Assembly (NCBI GenBank): GCA_017440935.1
Contig: JAFSAO010000011.1
Span: forward strand, 91,743 to 155,742
Source: Opitutales bacterium
GTDB taxonomy: Bacteria > Verrucomicrobiota > Verrucomicrobiia > Opitutales > UBA953
DNA length: 64,000 bases
Reading direction: 5' to 3'
The translations under genes and the position numbers were made by a program. Position 1 is the stretch's first letter; each line of letters starts with the position of its first letter. Positions 9,393 to 17,566 of the stretch are shown one piece after another. The notes beneath the pieces are model-generated. The model had not been told where the DNA came from and did no database searches. It worked only from the letters and a program-made list of their open reading frames with translations.

Positions 9393-9713
9393 ATGAAAAA
9401 GTTTTTTCTCCCGATTTTGACAGGTGCTGCCGCTTTGCTTTTTTCTGCCTGCAACCCGCTTTCGTATCTTATGCTCTACGGTTATTCGTCCGCGGACAAA
9501 CCGGACGATATTGCCGATCGCCGCATGACGGAACTTGAAAACGCCCGTGCCGAGCGTATGCGCGCCAATCCCAATTACCGTGATTCCGAAATCGAAGCCT
9601 ACAATCGGGCACGCGGCATCACGGAAACGCCGGAAAATATCGACACGCGTCCGGTGACTACTGAGGAACTCCGCGCGCGCATGGAAAAACAGGCGCGGGA
9701 ACGCCGAAAGTAA
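9393..9713 (+). CDS. Small hypothetical lipoprotein
   Basis: This 106-residue protein has a lipoprotein signal, MKKFFLPILTGAAALLFSAC, with the lipobox cysteine at position 20. The mature part is short, very polar and helix-prone, with many Arg and Glu residues, and contains no recognised domain. The ATG at 9393 is chosen because it begins the signal peptide; the frame is open upstream but that part looks non-coding. The next gene is 96 bases downstream. Confidence 0.75.
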   Translation: MKKFFLPILTGAAALLFSACNPLSYLMLYGYSSADKPDDIADRRMTELENARAERMRANPNYRDSEIEAYNRARGITETPENIDTRPVTTEELRARMEKQARERRK

Positions 9714-9809
9714 TTTCGTAAAAAACCGGGAAAACGAACGTCGTCGGCTTGTGTCGCGGCGTTTGCGTTTTTTTGCGGGAATTTTTCAAAACTTTTTTCG
9801 TCTCTTTGC

Positions 9810-10727
9810 GTGTTTCGTTTCGTCCTAAAACGTTTGCTGGAAGCCGTTCCCGTGCTTCTCGTCGTGGCGACTCTGGCGTTTTTTCTCGCCCGATTCGCTC
9901 CCGGCGGGCCGTTTGACGAAGAACGTGCGCTCCCGCCCGCCGTCAAGGCGCAGATGGATGCGCATTACGGCTTGGACAAACCGCTTGCGGAGCAATATTT
10001 CCGCTTTTTGAAAAATCTTGCGCAGGGCGAGCTCGGTCCGTCGTATAAATATCACGGGTGGGACGTTGACGAACTGATTGCGGATCGCGTTCCGACGTCG
10101 CTTGCGCTCGGCGCGGGAGCGCTTGTTTTCGCGCTTGCCGTCGGAATTCCGCTCGGCGCCGTCGCTTCGGTGAAGCCGAATTCGTGGCTGGACCGTTTGC
10201 CGACGGGAATGGCGACTGTCGGGATTTGTTTGCCCACGTTCGTGGTCGGGCCGCTTCTGGTTTTGATTTTTTCGACATGGCTCGGCTGGTTCAACGCGTC
10301 GGGTTGGAACTCGCCGTCGGATTTTGTGTTGCCTGCCGTGACGCTCGGGCTTGCTTATGCCGCTCCCGTGGCGCGCCTGATGCGCGGCGCGATGCTGGAA
10401 GTGCGCTCGCAGGACTACATGAAAACGGCGAAGGCGAAAGGGCTTTCTCCCGCGCGGATTTATTTCGTTCACGGTTTGCGCAACGCGTTGCTTCCCGTCG
10501 TAACCTACATCGGCCCGACGGCTGCCGGGCTGATTTCCGGTTCGTTTGTCGTGGAGTCGATGTTCAATGTTCCCGGTCTCGGGCAGTTTTTTGTCAAAGC
10601 CGCGTTCAATCGTGATTTTACGATGATTGTCGGGACGGTTTTGTTTTATGCGGCTGTCTTGGTGGCGCTCAACCTGCTTGCGGAAATTGTTCTCGTGAAA
10701 CTCAATCCGCGTTTGAAATACGAGTGA
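9810..10727 (+). CDS. ABC transporter permease, OppB/DppB family
   Basis: The 305-residue inner-membrane protein starts at GTG. MFRFVLKRLLEAVPVLLVV is the typical first segment of peptide/nickel permeases, and about six membrane helices follow. The EAA loop (MRGAMLEVRSQDYMKTAKAKGLSPARI) that contacts the ATPase is intact. It pairs with the OppC-type gene 35 bases downstream. No substrate-binding protein or ATPase genes are adjacent, so the cargo (oligopeptides, nickel or other) cannot be given. Confidence 0.92.
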   Translation: MFRFVLKRLLEAVPVLLVVATLAFFLARFAPGGPFDEERALPPAVKAQMDAHYGLDKPLAEQYFRFLKNLAQGELGPSYKYHGWDVDELIADRVPTSLALGAGALVFALAVGIPLGAVASVKPNSWLDRLPTGMATVGICLPTFVVGPLLVLIFSTWLGWFNASGWNSPSDFVLPAVTLGLAYAAPVARLMRGAMLEVRSQDYMKTAKAKGLSPARIYFVHGLRNALLPVVTYIGPTAAGLISGSFVVESMFNVPGLGQFFVKAAFNRDFTMIVGTVLFYAAVLVALNLLAEIVLVKLNPRLKYE

Positions 10728-10762
10728 AGGATTAAGAATTAGGGAGAGAAAGAAAATTTTTC

Positions 10763-11644
10763 GTGAAAAAAGATTTAAAAACGGCAAAAGTTTGTGAAAG
10801 CGGCGCGGCGGTTTCCCCGTTGCGGCGTTCGCTTGAGCGTTTTTGTGAAAACCGCTCGGCGGTGTGCGCGGGAACGTTTGTTTTGCTGATGCTTGTCGTT
10901 TGCGGCGCGGCGGATTTTTTGGCGCCGTATCCGTTTGAAGCGCAGGATTTGAATCTCGGCGCGGCGGGACCGTCGCGGGAACACTGGCTCGGGACGGATA
11001 CGCTCGGGCGCGATGTGCTTTCCCGCCTGCTTTACGGCGGACAAATTTCGCTCAAAGTCGGGCTCATTGCAACCGCCGTTTCCTGCGCAATCGGCGTCGG
11101 TTTCGGAATGCTCGCAGGTTGGCTCGGCGGCGTGCGCGACAGTGTAATGATGCGTTTCGTCGATATTTTATACGCACTTCCGTTTACGCTTTTCGTCATT
11201 TTGCTGACCGTGCTTTTCGGGCAGGAAATGTGGCTGATTTACGTCGCCATCGGCGCAATTTCATGGCTGACGATGGCGCGTATCGTGCGCAACCAGACGC
11301 GGGAACTGCGGACTCAGGCGTTTGTCGAAGCCGCAATTTGTATGGGGCAATCAACGCGGAAAATCATGGCGCGCCACCTTTTGCCGAATCTTTTGGGAAC
11401 CGTGATTGTTTATGCGACGCTGACCGTGCCCGGTGTGATGCTTATGGAAGCGTTTATCAGTTTTCTCGGGCTCGGCGTGAAGCCGCCGATGACTTCGTGG
11501 GGACTGATGATTAAGGAAGGTGCGGATGTTATGCAGGATTATCCGTGGCTTTTGTTGTTTCCGGGCGCTTTTTTCGCGGGAACGCTTTTCGCGCTGAATC
11601 TTTTCGGAGACGGTTTGCGCGACGCGTTTGACCCGAAAAAATAA
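10763..11644 (+). CDS. ABC transporter permease, OppC/DppC family
   Basis: A 293-residue permease with a GTG start. The N-terminal cytoplasmic arm and first helix are followed by the family segment HWLGTDTLGRDVLSRLLYG. The EAA loop AFVEAAICMGQSTRKIMARHLLPN is clear, as is FISFLGLGVKPPMTSWG near the C-terminus. With the gene before it, this forms the membrane core of a peptide-type importer. The pair is isolated from the usual OppA, OppD and OppF genes, and a convergent SNF2 helicase follows. Confidence 0.92.
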   Translation: MKKDLKTAKVCESGAAVSPLRRSLERFCENRSAVCAGTFVLLMLVVCGAADFLAPYPFEAQDLNLGAAGPSREHWLGTDTLGRDVLSRLLYGGQISLKVGLIATAVSCAIGVGFGMLAGWLGGVRDSVMMRFVDILYALPFTLFVILLTVLFGQEMWLIYVAIGAISWLTMARIVRNQTRELRTQAFVEAAICMGQSTRKIMARHLLPNLLGTVIVYATLTVPGVMLMEAFISFLGLGVKPPMTSWGLMIKEGADVMQDYPWLLLFPGAFFAGTLFALNLFGDGLRDAFDPKK

Positions 11645-11646
11645 AG

Positions 11647-11669
11647 CGGCGGAAGCGCTCCCGCCGTTT
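11647..11669. terminator. Likely bidirectional terminator
   Basis: A 6-bp GC stem (CGGCGG/CCGCCG) with an 8-base loop and a short T run sits between the convergent oppC-like and SNF2 genes. The tail is short, so this is tentative. Confidence 0.5.
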
Positions 11670-11680
11670 CATTCGTTTTC

Positions 11681-14233
11681 TTATTCGCTGAGCGCAATGA
11701 GCGATTCGAGCGAAGGATAGTGGCTCGCCCAGTCGGACATATCGGGAAGCGCACCGACGAGCGTGTCAAACATCGCGCGCTTACTCTGCTTGAGTTTTTC
11801 GATGCGCTCTTCAATCGTTCCCGCCGCAACCATGCGGTAGACAAACACGCGGCGCGTTTGCCCGATGCGGTGGACGCGGTCTATCGCCTGTTCTTCGACG
11901 GCGGGATTCCACCACGGGTCGAGCAGGAAAACGTATTCCGCGCTGTGAAGCGTAAGTCCGGTGCCGCCGGCGCGCAAACTGACGAGGAAAATCCCCGCGC
12001 CCTCGCGTTCCTGAAATTCGCGGACGGGTGTCGCGCGGTCGAGCGTTTTTCCCGTGAGCGTGAAAACGGGCGTTCCCGCAAAGCGTTTTGCGATGGCTTC
12101 GCGAGCGCGGTCGAGCAGGGAAACGAATTGGGAAAACACGACGACTTTGCCGCCGTTGTCGATAATTTCTTCGAGGCGATCGAGCAACACCGTGATTTTT
12201 CCCGAAAAATCGACGGGCAGGGCGGATTGTCCGGGCAAAAGCGCGGGATCGCACGCCGCCTGACGCAACCGCATGAGCAGGGTGAGAAGATTGGTCGGGT
12301 TTTGCGAAAGGTTTTGGCTGACGCTTTCGCCCGCCGGCGCGGAGGCGAGTCCTTCCCGCACGATTTGTTCGTAGCGTTCCCGCTGTTCCGGCGTGAGCGG
12401 ACAATGCAAAACGGTTTGCACTTTTTCCGGAAGTTCGCGGGCAACTTCCTGCTTTGTGCGGCGGAGAATAAAGGGCGCGATTTGCGTTTTGAGTTTTTCC
12501 AGCGCGTAGGCATCGTCCGGGTCGGCGAGCTCGTTTTCGAGCGTGGCACGGCGTCCGAGCAAGCCCGGCATGAGGAAGCGAAAAACCGTCCAGAGGTCGA
12601 GGTGTCGGTTTTCAATCGGCGTTCCCGTGAGCGCGAGGCGCTTGTCGGCAACGATTTTCAGGCAAACCTGCGTGATTTTCGCCTGCGGATTTTTGATATA
12701 TTGGGCCTCGTCGAGCACGGCGCAGGAAAATCTTTTTTTCGGCAAAAGTTCTGCGTGAATGCGTAACATTCCGTAGCTCGAAAGCCAAATGTGCGGTTTC
12801 GTTCCCGCGGCTGTTTTTCCCGCGCGCCGCTTAAAATCCCCGTCCGCGCCGAGAACGCACACGGAAAGTTGCGGAAAAAATTTGCGGATTTCGCTTTTCC
12901 AGACGGGAATGACGCTCGCCGGGCAAACGATGAGCGCGGGACGGCGCGTCGTCGTATCGAGCGAGAGCAACGCAAGCGTCTGTAGCGTTTTCCCCAAGCC
13001 CATTTCGTCCGCGAGCAGGGGATGCGCGCCGCGCGCGAACATTTGTCGAATCCACGCCACGCCGCGTGCCTGATACGGGCGCAAAAATTCCGGCAAGCCG
13101 GCGGGTGTTTCGGGTTCTTTCAGAAAATTTCTCCGCCAACTGCGCAGTTTCGCGTCGGGAACGAGCGTATCGTTTTCCCCGCTTCGGAAGAGCGAAAGTA
13201 ACGTGTAGACGGGAATGCCGTGCGTGGAGGCGTCCGGCCAATCGTCGGCGATGGTGCGCGTGCTTGTGCGAAGGCGGACAATGCCGCGCCCGGGCAAAAA
13301 GACGTTTTCTCCGCGATGCTTGAGCAAGGTCCGGATTTCGGAGGCGGAAAATGCGTTCCCGTCGAGGGAAAAATCCCATTCGAGTCCGAACGCATTGCCC
13401 GATTCTGCGCTAAGGCGAAGTCGCGCGTCGATTTCACGCACCGAGCGGGAAAATGAGCCGATTTCGAGCCCGGCTTCGATACTGAAACGCTTTTGCCAGA
13501 CCGGAAAGAATTCGTTGACGAAGCGCGTTGCCTGCGCCGTTCCCGCGAGCACATAGGCGTCACGTTCGGATTTGAAAACGAAGCCGGATTTGCGCGCGGC
13601 GGCGACGAGGCGAATGAGCTGTTCTCGCTCGCCGGGCGTTAGGATTTTCTGCGCGTCATCGGTTTTCAGCGCGGATTCTTTTTTCCCGGCGGAGTCAAAC
13701 CATTCGGCGGAAAAGGAAAGTTCGTTTTCTCCGGAGGAAAAAATCAGGCGAAGCTCGCGGTCGGGGCGCGTCGGCACGGGAACGGCGGATTCCGGCTTTT
13801 TTTCTTCCGGGGAATTTTCTTTTGCTGCTGATTTTTCGCCGTCGGCGGAAAGCGGCAAATTCGGATATTCCGAGGCAACAAACTCTTCGATAACGTAGAG
13901 TCCGGCAACGGCGAAAGGCGCGGATTCCCGGCGCGGCGCGGACGAGCTGCTGCGCCAATGGATATTTCCGTTTTCGTCAAAATCAAAAAGGATTTGTAGA
14001 AATGACGACGGCGTCGCCGCGGGAACGCGGAAAATTACGGCGGCATCTTCCGCACCGAGAATGATTTCCGAGATTTTGGATTCGCGGTAAATGCGGCGTC
14101 CGGTGTAGAGCGCGTCTTCGGTGAAAAGATTTTCCCAGTCCGAAACCGGATCGGACGCAAGGCGTTCACCCCAGAGCGCAAGCGCTTTGAGAGAAAACGA
14201 CTTTTTCGTCGGCGGCGTGTAAGGTTCGGACAT
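11681..14233 (-). CDS. SNF2-family DEAD/DEAH-box ATPase (RapA/HepA-like helicase)
   Basis: The 850-residue protein has a poorly conserved N-terminal half of about 380 residues, including an acidic low-complexity stretch (about 120-150). The SNF2 motor follows: motif I DEMGLGKT near residue 408, motif II VLDEAQYIKNP near 505, LALTGTPIENR, and then the helicase C lobe ending in AGGTGLTLHSAEYVFLLDPWWNPAVEEQAIDRVHRIGQ. Such proteins use ATP to move on duplex DNA and remodel protein-DNA complexes; bacterial members assist RNA polymerase recycling or repair. It lies on the minus strand downstream of tgt. Confidence 0.93.
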   Translation of the reverse strand: MSEPYTPPTKKSFSLKALALWGERLASDPVSDWENLFTEDALYTGRRIYRESKISEIILGAEDAAVIFRVPAATPSSFLQILFDFDENGNIHWRSSSSAPRRESAPFAVAGLYVIEEFVASEYPNLPLSADGEKSAAKENSPEEKKPESAVPVPTRPDRELRLIFSSGENELSFSAEWFDSAGKKESALKTDDAQKILTPGEREQLIRLVAAARKSGFVFKSERDAYVLAGTAQATRFVNEFFPVWQKRFSIEAGLEIGSFSRSVREIDARLRLSAESGNAFGLEWDFSLDGNAFSASEIRTLLKHRGENVFLPGRGIVRLRTSTRTIADDWPDASTHGIPVYTLLSLFRSGENDTLVPDAKLRSWRRNFLKEPETPAGLPEFLRPYQARGVAWIRQMFARGAHPLLADEMGLGKTLQTLALLSLDTTTRRPALIVCPASVIPVWKSEIRKFFPQLSVCVLGADGDFKRRAGKTAAGTKPHIWLSSYGMLRIHAELLPKKRFSCAVLDEAQYIKNPQAKITQVCLKIVADKRLALTGTPIENRHLDLWTVFRFLMPGLLGRRATLENELADPDDAYALEKLKTQIAPFILRRTKQEVARELPEKVQTVLHCPLTPEQRERYEQIVREGLASAPAGESVSQNLSQNPTNLLTLLMRLRQAACDPALLPGQSALPVDFSGKITVLLDRLEEIIDNGGKVVVFSQFVSLLDRAREAIAKRFAGTPVFTLTGKTLDRATPVREFQEREGAGIFLVSLRAGGTGLTLHSAEYVFLLDPWWNPAVEEQAIDRVHRIGQTRRVFVYRMVAAGTIEERIEKLKQSKRAMFDTLVGALPDMSDWASHYPSLESLIALSE

Positions 14234-14276
14234 TGGTTTAACTGTTGGGTTTTAACGTTCCCTCTTTTTCACTTTT

Positions 14277-15425
14277 TTAAGCTTTCTTGCCCGCTTCGTA
14301 GCGTGCAATCCATTCCCGCGACCACGGCGTGAAATCGCCGGCTTCGAGGTGTTCCCGCGCTTGTCGCATAAGGTCTTGGAAAAAGTGAATGTTGTGGATA
14401 CTCAGCAACGTGGACGAAAGCATTTCGCCGGAAACGTAAAGATGGCGTAGATACGCGCGAGAGAAACGTCGGCAAGTGTAGTTGTCCAAACCTTCAACGA
14501 GCGGGGTTTCGTCGAGTTTGAATTTTTCGTTTTTGATGTTAATCGTCCCGTCGGGCGTGAACGCGGTCCCGTGGCGCGCAAGGCGCGTCGGCATTACGCA
14601 GTCGAACATATCCGCGCCGAGCGCAATCATTTTCAAAAGTTGCGGCGGCGTGCCTACGCCCATGACGTAGCGCGGTTTGAAATGCGGGAGAAACGGCGTG
14701 CTCGCGGCAACCTGCTGGAGCATTTCCGGCTCGGGTTCGCCGACGGAAACACCGCCGATGGCGTAGCCGGGGAAATCCATTTGCGAGAGCGCTTCGGCGC
14801 ATTCGCGGCGCAGGTCATCGTAAATTCCGCCTTGAACAATGCCGAAAACGTGGTGACCGGCGGAGAGAAAACCGTCGTCAATCGCGTGGCAGAGAAATTC
14901 GTTTGCCCAACGCAACGTCGTGCGGTTGGCGTTGGCGACGTCGCGTTTTGTCGCCGGAAACGGCGGGCAAATGTCGAGCACCATCGCGATGTCGCTCCCG
15001 AGAGCGCTCTGTATATCGAGGCAGCTGCGCGGCGTAAGCGTGATGCGCGCGCCGTCCAAGTGCGAAGCGAACGTGATTCCCGCGTCGGTGATTTTTCGCA
15101 GTTTGGAAAGCGAGAAAACCTGAAAGCCGCCGGAGTCCGTCAGAATCGGTCCGTCCCAATCCATAAATTTGTGCAAACCGCCGAGCGCGCGCACGGTTTG
15201 CGGTCCCGGGCGCAGATTCAGGTGGTAGGTGTTCCCGAGAATGATTTGCGCACCTGTTTCCTTTACTTGCGTCGGCGTGAGCGATTTAACCGTGCCTTGC
15301 GTGCCGACCGGCATGAAAACCGGCGTTTGCACGTTCCCGTGGCGTGTGCGCAGCTCGCAACGGCGTGCGGCGCTCGCGGGATCGGTTTTTAAAACGGTGA
15401 AATGCGTGTTGGTCTCAGTCGACAT
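14277..15425 (-). CDS. tgt: Queuine tRNA-ribosyltransferase (TGT) with altered zinc site
   Basis: About 382 residues. A second ATG one codon upstream (15428) is equally possible, and an upstream extension to 15485 looks non-coding. TGT swaps the wobble guanine of Asp, Asn, His and Tyr tRNAs for the queuine precursor. The active-site segments LTDSGGFQVFSL, GIVQGG, YAIGGVSVGEP and FDCVMPTRLARHG are intact. The C-terminal zinc site normally reads C-x-C-x2-C...H; here it reads L-D-N-Y-T-C (L313, N315, C318) with H344. Two of the four expected ligands are therefore missing. The rest is well conserved, so activity is likely, but metal binding is open to question. Confidence 0.95.
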   Translation of the reverse strand: MSTETNTHFTVLKTDPASAARRCELRTRHGNVQTPVFMPVGTQGTVKSLTPTQVKETGAQIILGNTYHLNLRPGPQTVRALGGLHKFMDWDGPILTDSGGFQVFSLSKLRKITDAGITFASHLDGARITLTPRSCLDIQSALGSDIAMVLDICPPFPATKRDVANANRTTLRWANEFLCHAIDDGFLSAGHHVFGIVQGGIYDDLRRECAEALSQMDFPGYAIGGVSVGEPEPEMLQQVAASTPFLPHFKPRYVMGVGTPPQLLKMIALGADMFDCVMPTRLARHGTAFTPDGTINIKNEKFKLDETPLVEGLDNYTCRRFSRAYLRHLYVSGEMLSSTLLSIHNIHFFQDLMRQAREHLEAGDFTPWSREWIARYEAGKKA

Positions 15426-15511
15426 CATACAAACCCTAAAATATATCAAAAAAACTTTTCCCGAAGAAACACGAAATTTTTCCAAAAAACTTAGCGCTGC
15501 CCTTTTCGTGT

Positions 15512-15595
15512 AAAGGAGGACAGCCGTCCCGGCTGTCCTTTGAAAATTTCTTAGAGGGTATAAAAAAAGGACAGGCGGGACGCCTGTCCTCCTTT
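15512..15595. repeat. REP-like pair of palindromes
   Basis: Two 21-base hairpins lie 30 bases apart: GGACAGCC-N5-GGCTGTCC at 15518-15538 and GGACAGGC-N5-GCCTGTCC at 15569-15589. Read on one strand or the other, both loops are GTCCC. Matching outer edges (AAAGGAGGACAG and CTGTCCTCCTTT) make the pair a larger inverted unit. It abuts the end of a broken REP-associated transposase, the classic BIME arrangement. Confidence 0.8.
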
Positions 15596-15600
15596 GTGTT

Positions 15601-15816
15601 CTACTTTTGGGGATTGTCTAAAATATACCGGAAAACACGTTCAAAGTGCGCGCGGGAACGAATAATTCTATCCCACGATTCGCTCTGCCAAACCGGACCG
15701 GAGGTTTTTCGAAGTTTATTTATCGCGTGAGCGGAAAAACTTTTCCATGAAAACAAAATATCCGGCAATTTGTAATTTTTATCCACCCTTCTCTCGCCCG
15801 TTGGATCGACAAACAA
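15601..15816 (-). pseudogene. REP-associated tyrosine transposase (RAYT), C-terminal remnant
   Basis: The 71-residue frame contains ILFSWKSFSAHAINKL, SGPVWQSESWDRIIRS and FERVFRYILDNPQK. These match the C-terminal third of TnpA_REP/Y1 transposases (typically SWKSYTAHEINK, GPVWQEESFDHIVR and FRRYIxENP). The N-terminal part with the HxH motif, and the catalytic tyrosine helix in usable form, are absent; only about 160 bases separate it from the next gene. The remnant lies directly beside a REP-like palindrome pair, presumably its old substrate. The N-terminal 15 residues of this frame look unrelated. Confidence 0.75.
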
Positions 15817-15844
15817 GGAAAATAAGATTTTCCCGTTAAACTTG

Positions 15845-15885
15845 AAGCGTTCCCGCAGATATCTGCGGGAACGCTTGTTTTTTTT
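15845..15885. terminator. Perfect 32-base palindrome built from the GCGGGAACG word, with T run
   Basis: Bases 15845-15876 are an exact palindrome made of AAGCGTTCCCGC, the centre AGATATCT and its mirror, followed on the plus strand by eight T. It looks like an intrinsic terminator whose stem is an inverted pair of the iterated word. No obvious plus-strand gene ends here, so it may be a leftover or serve the transposase region. Confidence 0.65.
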
Positions 15886-15979
15886 AGAAAAGAGTGAGCC
15901 AAATTACTATCATAAAGGTAGGATTTTATTGACAAATTCCGCCATCCGAATCAGTTTCAAACAAAAGAAGTTTTAAGAC

Positions 15980-16933
15980 ATGAAAAAGCTCGCCTTTATT
16001 TTTGCACTCTCGATGAATTTTTCGGCGCTTTCAGCCGCTGAAATTACGGTTTTCGCAACCGGAGTAAATCCGGACGACACGAAGACTTATTACAACAACA
16101 AGCAAGGAATGACGCCGACTTGCTGGGCAGCCGCCGGAAGCAACGTTATCGCGCACTGGCAGGAAAACAACGCGCCGAATGCGCCCGCAATCGGAATATC
16201 TCCGGAAGGCGTTGCCGCACCGCAGGGCACGAAAGTTTATGATACTTATCGCTCATTTTACTCCTCTTATAAAGGCGGATATGCATCGCAACTTTATCGC
16301 TATTGGGTTGGGCATCATCACGCCGCGGCATTGTATGGAGACGGCGCAATCAAAGACGAAAACGGAAAAGCAATCATTGACTATGACATCGGGAACGGCG
16401 GTTTTTACGAGGATGTTTACACAACCCCGGAATCTGTGAAAGAAATCGCATGGAAATATTCCGACGAGAAAAAATATGTAACCGACGATGACTATACCGT
16501 CGGGCTTTCGATGGCAATTTACTACGCGCTTTCCGCCGGGAACGCACTGGTGATTGATATTAAAAACAGCACGCACGCCGTGACGCTTTGGGGCGCAACT
16601 TTCGATACCGAAACCAACTTGATGACCACCGCGTGGGTGACGGATTCCAGCGGTTCGGCGTTCGCGCACAATTCCGGCAATATGAACAAGGCACTTGTTA
16701 CAACCCGAGGGAATAAACTTTTGATGGACGCGGATCACTATTACGGCGTAACCGTCGATCCCAACTATTACAATCCGCTGACAATCGACAACGCCCACTT
16801 TTTGGGAATCAGCTCCACGGAAACGCTGAATTTTATTTCCAGCGGGATTGCGATTCCCGAGCCATCGGCATTCGGCTTACTCGCGGGGCTTGGGGCCCTC
16901 GCTCTCGGCGTCTCACGTCGCAAGCGCAAATAA
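15980..16933 (+). CDS. IdeS/Mac-like secreted cysteine protease with PEP-CTERM anchor
   Basis: The 317-residue precursor has a signal peptide (cleavage near ALSAAE). The core resembles streptococcal IdeS (peptidase family C66, papain fold): TPTCWAAAGSNVIAHW holds the likely nucleophile C48, STHAVTLWGATFD holds H199, and WVTDSS holds D222. The His-to-Asp spacing (23) is close to that of IdeS (22). The C-terminus is a textbook PEP-CTERM signal: IPEPS at 292-296, a hydrophobic stretch, then RRKRK. It should be exported and then cut and anchored by an exosortase encoded elsewhere. The substrate is unknown; IdeS cleaves IgG, but similarity at this level does not show that here. The gene stands alone. 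Confidence 0.75.
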   Translation: MKKLAFIFALSMNFSALSAAEITVFATGVNPDDTKTYYNNKQGMTPTCWAAAGSNVIAHWQENNAPNAPAIGISPEGVAAPQGTKVYDTYRSFYSSYKGGYASQLYRYWVGHHHAAALYGDGAIKDENGKAIIDYDIGNGGFYEDVYTTPESVKEIAWKYSDEKKYVTDDDYTVGLSMAIYYALSAGNALVIDIKNSTHAVTLWGATFDTETNLMTTAWVTDSSGSAFAHNSGNMNKALVTTRGNKLLMDADHYYGVTVDPNYYNPLTIDNAHFLGISSTETLNFISSGIAIPEPSAFGLLAGLGALALGVSRRKRK

Positions 16934-16946
16934 ATACAAATTCCAC

Positions 16947-16980
16947 TTGATGTAATACTTTAATAAAATATAGTATTACA
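16947..16980 (+). promoter_or_regulatory. Promoter and operator of the relB-yoeB operon
   Basis: A -35-like TTGATG (16947-16952) and a -10-like TATAGT (16969-16974) lie 16 bases apart. Overlapping them is a 9-base inverted repeat, TGTAATACT (16951-16959) and AGTATTACA (16972-16980). The start codon is only two bases further on, so the transcript would be nearly leaderless. An operator over the promoter fits autorepression by the antitoxin. Confidence 0.65.
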
Positions 16981-16982
16981 CT

Positions 16983-17240
16983 ATGGAAACAACAATTTCG
17001 GTGCGCATAGACAAAGAGATTCGCGACGGTTTCGGAGCTGTTTGTCGGGAAATCGGCATAACGCCGTCTGCTGCAATCAGCATCTTCGTTCATCGGATGC
17101 TTGCCGATCGCGCGATCCCGTTTGCAGTCTCTGCGCCGGATCCGTTCTACAGCCCCGACAACATCAGAGAGTTGAAAAAGCGCGCCGAAGAGATGCACGT
17201 TCCCGCCAAGCGAAAAACAACCCGCCCGGAAGATTTATGA
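16983..17240 (+). CDS. RelB/DinJ-family antitoxin
   Basis: The 85-residue protein has the ribbon-helix-helix N-terminus typical of RelB/DinJ (TTISVRIDKEIRDGFGAVCREIGITPSAA is the DNA-binding and dimerisation part) and a charged C-terminal tail that would wrap the toxin. It overlaps the toxin gene by four bases (ATGA), as expected for a translationally coupled toxin-antitoxin pair. The YoeB-type partner is more often paired with a YefM/Phd antitoxin, so this is a mixed combination. Confidence 0.88.
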   Translation: METTISVRIDKEIRDGFGAVCREIGITPSAAISIFVHRMLADRAIPFAVSAPDPFYSPDNIRELKKRAEEMHVPAKRKTTRPEDL

Positions 17241-17500
17241 AAATCGTTTGGCACATTGCTGCTTGGAACGAATTTACCCAATGGAGCGAAACAGATAAAA
17301 AGACGTTCAAAAAGATTGTCCTGCTTATAAAGCAATGCGTGAGAACTCCTTACGAAGGGGACGGAAAGCCGGAGCCGCTCAAACATGAGCTCGCCGGTTA
17401 CTGGAGCCGTAGAATCAACAGTAAAGACCGTCTTGTTTATCGGGCAACCGCAGATGCCGTCGAAATCATTGCGTGTAAGACGCACTACGAAAAAATTTAA
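17237..17500 (+). CDS. yoeB: YoeB-family mRNA interferase toxin
   Basis: This 87-residue protein matches E. coli YoeB nearly end to end: opening MKIVWHIAAW, then WSETDKKTFKKI, TPYEGDGKPEPLKHELAGYWSRRI and the ending CKTHYEKI. The catalytic residues fall at the same numbers as in E. coli: E46, R65, H83 and Y84. YoeB cuts mRNA in the ribosomal A site when freed from its antitoxin. All key residues are present, so the toxin is probably active. It is the second gene of the operon and is followed 12 bases later by a terminator. Confidence 0.93.
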   Translation: MKIVWHIAAWNEFTQWSETDKKTFKKIVLLIKQCVRTPYEGDGKPEPLKHELAGYWSRRINSKDRLVYRATADAVEIIACKTHYEKI

Positions 17501-17511
17501 GTATCTTCAAA

Positions 17512-17551
17512 AAAAAGCGTTCCCGTGAAACCAATCGCGGGAACGCTTTTT
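17512..17551. terminator. Bidirectional terminator made from an inverted pair of the iterated word
   Basis: An A-run, GCGTTCCCG, an 11-base loop, CGGGAACGC and a T-run form a stem of about 14 bp. It lies between yoeB and convergent valS and can serve both. Confidence 0.9.
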
Positions 17552-17566
17552 ATCTCTTTTCAAGCT

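Noticed and set aside
15720..15935. A second small minus-strand gene overlapping the transposase remnant
   Set aside because: It is a shifted reading of the same sequence without any protein features.
15929..15957. Promoter for the IdeS-like gene from TTGACA at 15929
   Set aside because: A good -35 is present, but no acceptable -10 lies at 16-18 bases; not listed as a feature.
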